Shown: piece by piece, positions 1-7,501 of the stretch
Position numbering within the stretch: the stretch's first letter is position 1
Layout: each line of letters starts with the position of its first letter
Source of the DNA: Thermoleophilia bacterium
GTDB lineage: Bacteria; Actinomycetota; Thermoleophilia; UBA2241
Direction of reading: 5' to 3'
Length of the DNA: 18,993 nt
Assembly: GCA_041393415.1 (NCBI GenBank)
Contig: JAWKKE010000010.1
Location: 1 to 18,993 of the forward strand
Translations under genes and position numbers: made by a program
The notes under the pieces: generated by a model
Database searches by the model: none
What the model saw: the letters and a program-made list of their open reading frames with translations, nothing else
Told to the model about the DNA's origin: nothing

Positions 1-71
1 GGGCCGCGGGGGCCGCCCGCCCACCCGGGGTGGGGTGCGGGGCCGGCCACCGCAGTGGGTGCTGAGGGCGG

Positions 72-908
72 TCAGTGAGAGATGAAGACCGGCACCATGA
101 CGTCGCGGAGCACGGAGCGTGTGACGCTGCCGACAAAGACCTCGCGCCAGCGCGGCATGCCGTAGGCTCCCATGACGAGCGCCTTCGAGCCCGAGTCCGC
201 GATGAATTTGACGAGGTTCTCGGCGACGTCGTACTTCGTCAATATCGGATGGGCTGATGCATCGTAGCCGTGGAGCTGAAGATACGCCGCGCCGGTGTTC
301 GCGATCGACTCGGCCGAGGCGGTGTCGTCGAAGATCGCGACGACGTCGATCTTCGCGGTGCGCCAGAGACCGCTCAGGGCGAAGTCGTAGATGGCCCGCG
401 CTGACTGCACGCTGCCGTCGTAGGCGACCGTGACACGATCGATGTCGCTCGGGATGCTCGGCACGAGCAGACATGGACGCGCGATCGCGGTGAGAATCTT
501 GTCGAGGACGATAAGGTCTTCGCGTGCCTCGGAACCTGCCTCGGCACCGCCGCCGTGGCCAATGACGAGGATGTCTGCCGATTGGGTAGCGAGGCCGAAC
601 TCGTCGTCCAGATGGCCCTCGGAGTGAGAGGTTGTGCACTTGATCCCGGCATCGTCGCAGAGACCGGAGAAGGCGTTGAGGACCGCCAGGGCATCCTCGT
701 ACCGCTTCTGCTTGATGACATCGTCGCGATGCTCCTTGAAGGCGGCGGCGCCGAGCGGGACCGCCTGCCGCGGAGCGGCGATGTCTGGGTCGACGACCGC
801 GAGCGCGCTCAGCTGAAGGCTGTCCTTGAGCGCCAGGCTGATGGCCTGGCGCATCGCTGCCTGGTTCTCGCGTTCCGGTTTCAGTGCGACAAGTGCGGCC
901 TTGTACAT
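72..908 (-). CDS. Universal stress protein, tandem UspA domains
   Basis: A 278-residue protein made of two UspA-like halves (about residues 1-150 and 157-278). The second half opens with VTVAYDGS and carries the complete Usp nucleotide-binding pattern G-x2-G-x9-G-S (Gly247, Gly250, Gly260, Ser261). The first half has only a degenerate glycine stretch (GHGGGAEAG, about 117-125) and probably does not bind ATP in the usual way. Usp proteins are cytoplasmic, often ATP-binding, and linked to stress or dormancy; the partner is unknown here. The start at 908 was chosen over upstream in-frame ATGs because GGAGG lies 9 nt before it and the Usp fold begins right there (MYKAALVALK). The upstream extension is an arginine-rich, low-complexity translation. 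The gene stands alone, downstream of a strong hairpin that should insulate it from its upstream neighbour. Family assignment is secure, physiological role is not. Confidence 0.9.
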   Translation of the reverse strand: MYKAALVALKPERENQAAMRQAISLALKDSLQLSALAVVDPDIAAPRQAVPLGAAAFKEHRDDVIKQKRYEDALAVLNAFSGLCDDAGIKCTTSHSEGHLDDEFGLATQSADILVIGHGGGAEAGSEAREDLIVLDKILTAIARPCLLVPSIPSDIDRVTVAYDGSVQSARAIYDFALSGLWRTAKIDVVAIFDDTASAESIANTGAAYLQLHGYDASAHPILTKYDVAENLVKFIADSGSKALVMGAYGMPRWREVFVGSVTRSVLRDVMVPVFISH

Positions 909-1052
909 GGTGGCGGTCCTCCGTTGTGCGCGTCGGCGGGGTCGCTTCCTGCGGCTCCGCGGTGGCGGTCGTGCTCCGTCTCGAGAAAGATACAGGGTAA
1001 TCGCGGGTGGTGCCCCCGTTTCCTGGGTCAATCGCCGTAAGCCTATTACACC

Positions 1053-1098
1053 GATGCACCTGGGCGGCGCCTCTCCCCAGGCGCCGCCCAGGTGCATC
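1053..1098 (-). terminator. Perfect 20-bp hairpin downstream of the 104-aa gene
   Basis: Arms 1053-1072 and 1079-1098 are perfect reverse complements (20 bp) around a 6-nt loop. It lies 51 nt past the stop of the small minus-strand gene and about 145 nt upstream of the stress-protein start, so it probably ends the former transcript. There is no U-tract on either side, so it would be a GC-stem-only ('I-shaped') terminator or an RNA 3'-end stabiliser. Confidence 0.65.
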
Positions 1099-1148
1099 AT
1101 GCCGCCGGTGTCGGCGGTTCCTCGGTCGGCGAAGCGACCGTCGCACCG

Positions 1149-1463
1149 CTACCTTATCGGCGTGACGGCGCGATCCTCATAGACGATCCCTGCACTCAGT
1201 TGACTCAACTGGAAGTTGAGGAAGATGCGGTGACCGTCCGTGTCGAGGACGTGCATGCCCTCGTGGGCGGTGAGGTTCTCGGCTTCATCACGAAATGTGT
1301 AGCCGTAGAGGTCCTTGCAGCGCTCGATCGGTACCTCCCAAGCGATGAACTTCTCCATGCCCTTTGCCCTGAGGCGAGCGATGAAATCGGGGTCGTCCAA
1401 TCGAGGATATGAGCTGAGGAGAAGCACCGGCCCTGCGGCAGCTAACACGAGGACACCTTTCAT
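1149..1463 (-). CDS. Small conserved-looking cytoplasmic protein of unknown function
   Basis: A 104-residue protein that I cannot assign a function. It begins MKGVLVLAAAGPVLLLSSYP, a hydrophobic stretch that could be a buried beta strand or a weak N-terminal anchor. This is followed by a charged region with DDPDFIARLRAKGMEKFIAWEVP and a C-terminal segment containing VLDTDGHRIFLNF. The internal alternation of short hydrophobic strands and charged helices looks like a small alpha/beta domain. The start at 1463 is preferred over an in-frame ATG at 1481 because the latter overlaps a strong Shine-Dalgarno tract (GGAGGGGG) lying about 8 nt before 1463. It diverges from nth across an 84-bp gap and ends 51 nt before the 20-bp hairpin. 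Nothing in the context names a pathway. Confidence 0.7.
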   Translation of the reverse strand: MKGVLVLAAAGPVLLLSSYPRLDDPDFIARLRAKGMEKFIAWEVPIERCKDLYGYTFRDEAENLTAHEGMHVLDTDGHRIFLNFQLSQLSAGIVYEDRAVTPIR

Positions 1464-1493
1464 GTGAAACACCCCCTCCATCGTGGCTTGCCC

Positions 1494-1523
1494 GTACTAT
1501 TCCCGCAGTGTGCCGGCGTCGAA
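1494..1523 (-). promoter_or_regulatory. Possible sigma70-type promoter for the 104-aa gene
   Basis: On the minus strand TTCGAC (1518-1523) is followed after 18 nt by TAGTAC (1494-1499). Initiation around 1486 would give a leader of about 20 nt that includes the strong ribosome binding site. The -35 match is mediocre. Confidence 0.3.
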
Positions 1524-1547
1524 TCGTGATGGTATGGTGAACGCTCC

Positions 1548-2225
1548 ATGCAGACGGGTGCCGAACGGAGAGCGAGGCTACGTGCCCTTGTCGAGCTTCT
1601 CGACGAGGTTTACGGTCGCCCGGTTCTGGAGCCACGGTACGAGCCTCTCGACGAGCTCATCTTCACGGTGCTCTCGCAGAACACCGCCGATGTCAATACG
1701 GAGCGGACGTTCGCCGCACTCAAGGAGCGCTTTCCGCGCTGGGACTTGGTGCGAGACGCCGATGTGGCAGACATTGAGCAGACCATTGCTTTGGGTGGAC
1801 TGGCGCACACCAAAGCGCCGCGTATCAAGCGCATTCTGCAGGAACTGAGTCCTCCCGGCGCTCCGCCTGAGCTCGGCGACCTCTCTGCCTTGACCGATAC
1901 CGAGGCTCAGCGGCTGCTCATGCGCCTATCGGGAGTCGGCCCCAAGACCGCCGCCTGCGTTCTTCTCTTCTCCCTTGGACGGCCGGTGATGCCGGTCGAT
2001 ACGCACGTTCACCGCGTGGCTCGTCGCCTGGGTCTGATCGCCGCCACGGTGACGGCCGAGCAGGCTCACCCCGAGCTCACCGCGCTGGCCGGTCCGGATC
2101 CGCGCGACGTGTACGCAGCGCACGTGGGGTTCGTGCGTCACGGGCGCCGCGTCTGTCACGCCCGGCGCCCGTGCTGCACGGAGTGTGTACTCGCCCCGCT
2201 CTGTCCTTCCGCGGGGCTTGCGTAG
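1548..2225 (+). CDS. nth: Endonuclease III-type DNA glycosylase/AP lyase
   Basis: A 225-residue HhH-GPD base-excision repair enzyme that removes oxidised pyrimidines and cleaves at abasic sites. The helix-hairpin-helix LSGVGPKTA is at 127-135, with the catalytic lysine at 133. The catalytic aspartate is Asp151 in PVDTHVHR. A C-terminal [4Fe-4S] ligand set follows the canonical C-x6-C-x2-C-x5-C spacing (Cys203, 210, 213, 219; Cys209 is an extra cysteine). The N-terminal VLSQNTADVN motif (41-50) replaces the VLSAQATD of E. coli Nth and is typical of a related Nth clade whose substrate range can differ, so the exact substrate is uncertain. Length is near the family norm (E. coli 211). The ATG at 1548 follows a modest GGTGA about 7 nt upstream. 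It converges with the P-type ATPase, with 25 nt between the stops and no hairpin there. Confidence 0.93.
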   Translation: MQTGAERRARLRALVELLDEVYGRPVLEPRYEPLDELIFTVLSQNTADVNTERTFAALKERFPRWDLVRDADVADIEQTIALGGLAHTKAPRIKRILQELSPPGAPPELGDLSALTDTEAQRLLMRLSGVGPKTAACVLLFSLGRPVMPVDTHVHRVARRLGLIAATVTAEQAHPELTALAGPDPRDVYAAHVGFVRHGRRVCHARRPCCTECVLAPLCPSAGLA

Positions 2226-2250
2226 GCCGGCTCGCTGCCGCCGTGCGCCG

Positions 2251-5016
2251 TCAGGCTCCGGGGCTCGGCGTCGGGTGGTCGCCGGTGTCGGTGGTCTGCG
2301 AGGGGTTCTTCTCGGAAGTGTCGGCATCGTCGTGGAGTGTTCCCTCGCTCGTCCGCCGGCGCGCCGTCTCGCGTGCCCGTTCCTTGGCGAGGACGTTGCC
2401 GGGATCTTCAACGGTGCCCAGCCAGCGATCGAGCATGCGGCTTCGCCAGACGAGATGGCAGAGGGCCGCCCACAGGAGCGATGCCCCGAAGAGCGCGAAG
2501 TACTGCCACACGGGCAGCTCCTCGAGTTCGAAGAGGTAGCGACCGAGCGGGATGGCGAGCACCGCGACGACGAAGGCAAGCAGGGCGAAGACGACGCCCA
2601 CGAAGCGCCAATCGCCGCGCAACTTGGCGCCGCCCGCGAACCACTTGGTGGGCGGCACAGCGAAGAGGATGAGCAGGATGCTGCAGAAGCTGGAGTACAG
2701 CGTGAGCGCCGTCTGCGCGACCGGGTAGGCGTTCTCGAGAAGGTCGGTGTCGGTAGCAGCGGGATGCGCGGCGAGGTAGGCGTCCTTGGCGGGAATCGCG
2801 AACGCCTCGTAGACGCCCACCGACGTGAGGAGGAGGAGCAGGGCGGTCGGCAGCACGAAGCGCGCGAGCAGCTTGAACAGTCCGACCTTGGGCGTCGGCC
2901 CTGATCGCGCCCAGATGGCCAAGGCGAAGGCCGGCACGCCGGCGCTTACGAACGACACCAGAGACGCCTGGCGCGGCGCGAAGGGAAAGCCGCCCAGGGC
3001 CGTGATCGCGGCGATGATGCTTGCCTTGAAGCAGATGCGCACCAGGAAGATGTGCAGGATGTCGTTCATGCCGTTGATGATGCGTTGCCCTTCGCGGAAG
3101 GCATAGGGGAGAGGAGCGAAGGTATCGTTGAGGAGGATGAGGTCGGCGACACCGCGCGCTGCTTGACTCCCTCCCTGCATGCCGACGGCGACGTTGGCCT
3201 GCTTGAGAGCGATGACGTCGTTGACACCGTCGCCGATCATCGCCACGTAGCGGCCGCGGCCGCGCAGAGTCTGGACGAGTTCCTCCTTCTGCTCCGGTGT
3301 CACGCGGCCGAAGACGGTTGCCGCTTCGGCGGCCTCGCCGAACGAGGAAGGGTCCAGCTCTTCGAGTTCCGGACCGGAGATCGCGACGGCGTGGGGGAGA
3401 GCGTCGGAGTCGCCGGCCGCTCGCCCGGCGACCCGAGTGGCACCGATGCCCGCCTGCGCGGCAAGGGCGCTGACCGTCTTGGGATTGTCGCCGGAGACGA
3501 TCTTCACCTCGATGCCGGCGGCCGAGAACCCGTCCAGCGTGTCGCGTACCCCGGGACGGAGCTCATCGCTGAAGCAGATGAGTCCGAGTGCCGCGAGATC
3601 GGGTGGCAGTTGTGGTTGCCCGTCGCCGATGCGAAACGGAACCGGCTCGTGCGAGCCCGCCAGGAGGAGCACGCGCAGGCCGCGTGTGGCCCACGCGTCG
3701 GCTTGTTCCTGCCAGGCGCCGGTGCCGGCGGCAAGCGCCGGCGCCACCATCTCCGGCGCGCCGAACACGTAGGTGCCGCGGAGTTCGGCGTCTTCTTCGC
3801 CGCTGAAGGCGAGGCCGCTCCACTTGCGTGCCGAGCTGAAAACGGCCTCGTGGAGCACGGCGGCATGAGGCTGAGGAAGGGCCGTGCGTATCGCCATGAT
3901 CGTCTTGTTGGCGTCGCTGCTGGTGGCGGCGAAGACGCCGAGAAGGCGCTCGACGCGGGCTCGCTCCGCGCCGAGTGGGGCGATCTCCTCGAGAGTGATG
4001 ACGCCGGATGTGAGCGTGCCCGTCTTGTCGGTGCAGAGGACGTCGACGTTGCTCAGCGACTCGATGGCGTTGAAGCGCTGCACGAGGATGTTCTGTCCCA
4101 GCAGGCGCACGGCGCCGAGGGCGTAGGTGAGCGCAATGGAGAGCACCAGTCCGTTGGGAATGAGCGCCAAGATGACGGTGCTCATGCGTACGCTCTCGAC
4201 GAAGGGAATGCCGCCGGCCGTATTGCGAATCCAGACGAGAATCTCGAAGGCGACGACCACGAGAAGGAGGGTGCGCACGATGCGCGAGATCTGCCGCTGC
4301 AGCGGTGTCAGCTCGCGCGTGTAGGTCGTCGCCTTCGCCAGGAGCTTGTTGGCGAAGCTCGAGAGCCCGACCATCTCGGCCTCGTAGTAGCCGCCGCCGG
4401 TGACGCAGAAGCTCCCCGACAGCAGGGGGTCGCCAGGGTTCTTGGCGACGAGATCCGATTCGCCGGTGAGCAGCGATTCGTCCACTTCCATGCGGCCCGG
4501 GCCCAGCATCGGTCCGTCGACGACCACTTGGTCGCCCGGGTGGACGTAGAGGGCGTCGCCGACGACGATCTGCGAGGGATCGATGTCGACCAAGGTGCCA
4601 TCGCGCAGCACGGTTGCTTTGGGGCGCATGAGGATGGCGATGCGATCCATCACCCGTTTGGCGCGGATCTCCTGGAAGAGACTGATTACCGTGTTGGCTG
4701 TGATGACGCCGACGACGACGAACGCGTCCAGAGGCTTGCCGAGGATGAGCAGCAAGGCGCCCATGACGTAGAAGAGATTGTTGATGAAGTTGAAGACGTT
4801 CTCGCGAATGATCTGCCCGTAGGTGCGTCCGGTGCGGATCTGCGCGTCGTTGCCCTGGCCGGCGGCGCGGCGTTGTGCGGCCTCAGCGGTCGTGAGGCCC
4901 GGGGTTGGGGGCGGCGGATCGTCGAGGTTGCTCGTCTGAGCGGTGGTGTCGCTCGCAACCGCGGCGTCGTCGGGGGTGGCGCCTGAGTCCTGTTCGTCGT
5001 GCACTTCGGGGTTCAC
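2251..5016 (-). CDS. CtpE-like P-type ATPase, atypical cation-site residues
   Basis: A 921-residue inner-membrane P-type ATPase. Visible in order: an acidic, proline-rich N-terminal tail (1-45); M1-M2 about 75-112; actuator domain with LTGES (183-187); M3-M4 about 246-300; phosphorylation motif DKTGTLT with Asp330; nucleotide-binding domain; hinge MIGDGVND (593-600); M5-M10 about 655-855; and a hydrophilic C-terminal tail of about 60 residues. Overall similarity is to the CtpE-type branch related to P2 ATPases (M. smegmatis CtpE imports Ca2+). The M4 motif is IPNGL instead of PEGL (Asn288 where SERCA has Glu309). Hand alignment also puts Ala692 and Lys664 at the SERCA Asp800 and Glu771 positions, so the transported ion is doubtful. 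The start is GTG at 5016 with GGAG 4-5 nt upstream. There are no obvious operon partners; nth converges from the other side. Confidence 0.9.
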   Translation of the reverse strand: MNPEVHDEQDSGATPDDAAVASDTTAQTSNLDDPPPPTPGLTTAEAAQRRAAGQGNDAQIRTGRTYGQIIRENVFNFINNLFYVMGALLLILGKPLDAFVVVGVITANTVISLFQEIRAKRVMDRIAILMRPKATVLRDGTLVDIDPSQIVVGDALYVHPGDQVVVDGPMLGPGRMEVDESLLTGESDLVAKNPGDPLLSGSFCVTGGGYYEAEMVGLSSFANKLLAKATTYTRELTPLQRQISRIVRTLLLVVVAFEILVWIRNTAGGIPFVESVRMSTVILALIPNGLVLSIALTYALGAVRLLGQNILVQRFNAIESLSNVDVLCTDKTGTLTSGVITLEEIAPLGAERARVERLLGVFAATSSDANKTIMAIRTALPQPHAAVLHEAVFSSARKWSGLAFSGEEDAELRGTYVFGAPEMVAPALAAGTGAWQEQADAWATRGLRVLLLAGSHEPVPFRIGDGQPQLPPDLAALGLICFSDELRPGVRDTLDGFSAAGIEVKIVSGDNPKTVSALAAQAGIGATRVAGRAAGDSDALPHAVAISGPELEELDPSSFGEAAEAATVFGRVTPEQKEELVQTLRGRGRYVAMIGDGVNDVIALKQANVAVGMQGGSQAARGVADLILLNDTFAPLPYAFREGQRIINGMNDILHIFLVRICFKASIIAAITALGGFPFAPRQASLVSFVSAGVPAFALAIWARSGPTPKVGLFKLLARFVLPTALLLLLTSVGVYEAFAIPAKDAYLAAHPAATDTDLLENAYPVAQTALTLYSSFCSILLILFAVPPTKWFAGGAKLRGDWRFVGVVFALLAFVVAVLAIPLGRYLFELEELPVWQYFALFGASLLWAALCHLVWRSRMLDRWLGTVEDPGNVLAKERARETARRRTSEGTLHDDADTSEKNPSQTTDTGDHPTPSPGA

Positions 5017-5351
5017 GAGTCTCCAACGCCTGAAGGTAGGCGCACGGTATCAAGCGCGGAGGGACAGGTCCACCGAGCGGGTGTTTGTGGCGCTCGCCGA
5101 TCGCCACTGCCGTCGCGGGCGTGAGTTCGCCGGTAGCGGAGACCGAAATGTCAACTTCCGCGAGCCTTGACCGGACCCGTGTTGACGGCGGTAGGGTGGC
5201 AAAGCGAGGCCGCGACGCGACCCCCTTCGCTGCCCCCCTCGAAGCGCCCTCAGGGTGCATTGCCCGGGCCCCCACCCGGGGCTACTTCGTGGAGGCGGCG
5301 TCTCGGTGCGACGGCGAGCACACTCCCGGCATTTCGAGCAAAGGAGCACGC
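5017..5351. other. Divergent intergenic region, ATPase / C39 peptidase
   Basis: A 335-bp stretch between two divergent starts. It holds a possible plus-strand promoter near 5167-5197 and a GC-rich imperfect hairpin around 5264-5281 (GCCCGGG against CCCGGGGC). A lone TTGACA lies on the minus strand (5149-5154) with no -10 box at a usable distance. Open reading through this region in the peptidase frame has no start supported by a ribosome binding site and looks non-coding. I recognise no known riboswitch in it. Confidence 0.6.
5167..5197 (+). promoter_or_regulatory. Possible promoter for the peptidase-lipoprotein unit
   Basis: TTGACC (5167-5172) and TAGGGT (5192-5197) are separated by 19 nt. 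Initiation near 5204 would give an unusually long leader of about 147 nt before the GTG at 5352. The -35 box is good, while the -10 and the spacing are marginal. Confidence 0.35.
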
Positions 5352-6125
5352 GTGGGCAGCAAACGAATACTACCCTTCCTGGCGGTTGGCGCCCTGGCCC
5401 TCTTGGCGCTGCCGTCTTTGGCGTTCGGCGCCGATCTCGTCGACGACCCGGACGTCCAGGGCAAACTGCCGCAGTCTGCAAGAGCCTACTTCGCCGAAAG
5501 AGAAGCCGAGTATCAGGCCTGGGCCAACGGCAGAGCGCAACGGGCTCCTTCGCGCATTGTCGACGCACCGTATCGTGTGCTCACGACGACGAGCATCATG
5601 CAGCGTCGCAACGACTACTGCGTGCCTGCGACGACGGCGATCTTGGATCGCTTCGCGCGCGGCTCCCGTTCGTGGACGCAAGATCAATGGGCCAGCTACC
5701 GCTACGGTGGCACCCCGCTTTGGACGGATGCGAGCGGCGGCAACATGTGGGTCATGGCCATGGGTCTACGTGATCGCACCGGCGTCGGCTATTCCTTCTC
5801 GAGTGGCAACTCCGCGACCTCGGTCTACGAGCGTTCCGTGTACGGCATCGTCACCAAAGGGCGTCCAGTCGCCTATGGCGTGCGCATCGACGCCGACAAG
5901 TGGCCCAACTACCGCTTCGATCACGCCGGCCACATCATGTGCGGGCGTGGTGTCGATTGGCGCTACTCCAACAGCATCTACGTAGACGATCCGTATCCCG
6001 AGAATGCTGCCTCTCCGTTAGGACGCGGGTCTCAGGGCGGCGACACGTTCGGCAAGAAGACCTATGCCCGATCGGTGATCGCCGGCGGCGTCGTCGCCAG
6101 CGCAAGTCAACAGGTCGTCTACTAA
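5352..6125 (+). CDS. Secreted C39-like cysteine peptidase
   Basis: A 257-residue exported protein. A Sec signal peptide is clear: KR at residues 4-5, a hydrophobic core about 6-22, and probable cleavage after AFG-A near residue 27. The mature domain has the papain-like C39/C39_2 layout: Gln84 (oxyanion hole) in MQRRNDYC, nucleophile Cys90 in NDYCVPATTAI, His194 in DHAGHIM, and Asp212/213 in YVDDPYP. It has no ATP-binding or membrane domain, so it is not a bacteriocin-processing ABC exporter; secreted C39-like proteins usually act on extracellular or cell-wall peptides. The start is GTG at 5352 because AAAGGAG ends 5 nt upstream and the signal peptide begins directly there. Upstream in-frame ATGs would bury the signal peptide. 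The lipoprotein gene follows after 19 nt, so the two are probably co-transcribed. Substrate unknown; autocatalysis or structural use cannot be excluded. Confidence 0.82.
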   Translation: MGSKRILPFLAVGALALLALPSLAFGADLVDDPDVQGKLPQSARAYFAEREAEYQAWANGRAQRAPSRIVDAPYRVLTTTSIMQRRNDYCVPATTAILDRFARGSRSWTQDQWASYRYGGTPLWTDASGGNMWVMAMGLRDRTGVGYSFSSGNSATSVYERSVYGIVTKGRPVAYGVRIDADKWPNYRFDHAGHIMCGRGVDWRYSNSIYVDDPYPENAASPLGRGSQGGDTFGKKTYARSVIAGGVVASASQQVVY

Positions 6126-6144
6126 CACTTCGAGGAGGGTCGTC

Positions 6145-7410
6145 ATGCGTCAGCGTCGAGCCGTTCATGCGTCAACCCTGCGAGTGGTTCTCGTTGTCAT
6201 GCTGTTGGCGGGGGCACTCTCCGCGTGCGGACACTCGACGCTGGCGCCCTCCCGAACCACTTCCAGCGCTTCCGCGGTCGCGTCGACACCGGCGTCGTGC
6301 CGCAGTGGTGGGTCGCTCACGGACGGCGACGTCGCGACCGCGGAGCACTTCACCCGCACGGTCGATGGCCTCGATCTTCCGATGCGCGAGTACGTGCTCA
6401 CTGGGTCGTGGCATCTGCCGGACACCACCGATCGCGTGGCCGCGCTGCGGCGCAACACCGGTGAACGGCAGCAGGTGTGGCTCATGCGTCTTGCCGAGGG
6501 ACGTATGCAGAGGGTGCTGTTGGGCGCTACGCAGTCGGCCGCTGGCTTCACCATCGGCTCCATCAGGATCTCCGACACATGGCTCGCCTGGGAGGAAGTC
6601 GGTCCCGGCGACGATCTCCGTCAAACGGTCGAGTGGCGTCTCTACGCCGCGCCGATCAGAGGTCTGCGGGCGTTGGGCGATCCACGGCTCATCACGTCGG
6701 CATCGAGCGCTACGGCGAGTCGTCCGCTCTTCGACGTCGCCGGCTCTCGGGTGGTGTGGACCAGCACGGGACGGGATGAGCTCGGGGAGCGAAAGGCATC
6801 GCATATCGTGCGCTACGACCTCGACTCGGAGAGGGGGAAGGTCGTGTACACGACAGAGAATCTTCTGGAGTCTCTGAGTCTCAAGAACGGGTGCGTGCTG
6901 GTCAGCGAGACCGATGCTGCACGGCCGGCGTTGACGAGTCTGCAGGTGCTCGATCTTGCGACCGGCGAGAAGGTCGACGCGCTTCAGGTTCCCAGTGCGC
7001 ATTCGCTGTCTCACTGGCCGGCGTGGCAGAAGGGTTGGTTCGCATGGACTCCCTTCGCCGCGGGGGAAGATACGTATCCCGCGCTCTACGTCGCCAGCGG
7101 GAACGGCGATGTCTTCGCTGAGGGCTCCTGGGGGGTCGACCCATGCTTCGTTGGCGACTACATGTTCTTCCAGACACAGCGCTTCGACCCGCGTCGGGGA
7201 GCCCGCACAGTGGAGGTACGAGCGCTGCGTCTCCGCGACATGACCACGTTCGTGGTCGACTCGGGGAGTCCCGACGAGAACGAGTGGTGGCAAGCGCTTG
7301 TCGGGGCGCCGGACTTGCGCCGAACCTACGTCACGATTGCCGATCGCTCGTTGTTTGCGGAGTCAGCTGCCGATGCGCAGACGGTTGTGCGGATATACGA
7401 CGTGCGCTGA
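6145..7410 (+). CDS. Lipoprotein with propeller-like repeats, unknown function
   Basis: A 421-residue protein with a lipoprotein signal: a basic start (MRQRR), hydrophobic core 13-25, and lipobox LSAC with Cys28, followed by a Ser/Thr/Ala-rich tether (about 30-50) typical of exported lipoproteins. The remainder contains about six repeats of a W/F-x-W strand followed by a 'YDL/LDL...G' turn: VWLMRL, TWLAWEEV, RVVWTSTG then IVRYDLDSERGK, LQVLDLATGEK, WFAWTPFA, YMFFQTQ then ALRLRDMT. This is the look of a TolB/WD-type beta-propeller, here inferred by eye only. The ATG at 6145 follows GAGGAGG by about 7 nt and lies 19 nt after the C39 peptidase stop, implying one operon. It may be a surface partner, substrate or inhibitor of that peptidase. 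I do not recognise the family. Confidence 0.75.
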   Translation: MRQRRAVHASTLRVVLVVMLLAGALSACGHSTLAPSRTTSSASAVASTPASCRSGGSLTDGDVATAEHFTRTVDGLDLPMREYVLTGSWHLPDTTDRVAALRRNTGERQQVWLMRLAEGRMQRVLLGATQSAAGFTIGSIRISDTWLAWEEVGPGDDLRQTVEWRLYAAPIRGLRALGDPRLITSASSATASRPLFDVAGSRVVWTSTGRDELGERKASHIVRYDLDSERGKVVYTTENLLESLSLKNGCVLVSETDAARPALTSLQVLDLATGEKVDALQVPSAHSLSHWPAWQKGWFAWTPFAAGEDTYPALYVASGNGDVFAEGSWGVDPCFVGDYMFFQTQRFDPRRGARTVEVRALRLRDMTTFVVDSGSPDENEWWQALVGAPDLRRTYVTIADRSLFAESAADAQTVVRIYDVR

Positions 7411-7436
7411 GCGGCTCCGCGACGTGAGCCGAATGC

Positions 7437-7480
7437 GAACACCGAGGGTCGTCGACGTGGCCGACGATACCTCGGTGTTC
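7437..7480. terminator. Bidirectional hairpin between lipoprotein gene and recR
   Basis: Arms GAACACCGAGG (7437-7447) and its complement (7470-7480) extend inward through TCGTCG/CGACGA (7449-7454/7462-7467) plus a G-U pair. This gives about 18 bp with one bulge and a 7-nt loop. It sits 26 nt after the lipoprotein stop and 22 nt after the recR stop, so it can end both convergent transcripts. There is no U-tract on either strand. Confidence 0.75.
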
Positions 7481-7501
7481 CGGCTGGTAGCCGCGGACAG
7501 T

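Noticed and set aside
20..34. CCCACC/GGTGGG inverted repeat just after the stress protein gene
   Set aside because: A stem of about 6 bp with a 3-nt loop in a uniformly G/C-rich edge region is too weak to call as a terminator.
909..1100. N-terminal extension of the universal stress protein to 1100
   Set aside because: It would be translated through the 20-bp hairpin and an Arg-rich low-complexity stretch. The start at 908 has a ribosome binding site and the conserved Usp N-terminus.
3052..4986. A 644-codon plus-strand open frame opposite the P-type ATPase
   Set aside because: It lies antisense to a gene with every P-type ATPase motif. Its translation is rich in Asp/Glu/Arg/Gly/Ala with no recognisable fold, as expected for the shadow frame of a high-GC gene.
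5126..5154. Perfect TTGACA on the minus strand upstream of the P-type ATPase
   Set aside because: No acceptable -10 box lies 16-19 nt away; the only TACCGG is 13 nt away.
5192..5225. GGTGGCAAAGCGAGGCC resembling part of a cyclic-di-GMP (GEMM) riboswitch
   Set aside because: Only the GCAAAGC-like core is present. The GNRA-capped stem and the second conserved helix of the GEMM motif are not visible.
5085..5351. N-terminal extension of the C39 peptidase frame up to an ATG at 5085
   Set aside because: It would place about 89 residues before a clear signal peptide. The GTG at 5352 has a good Shine-Dalgarno and starts the signal peptide directly.
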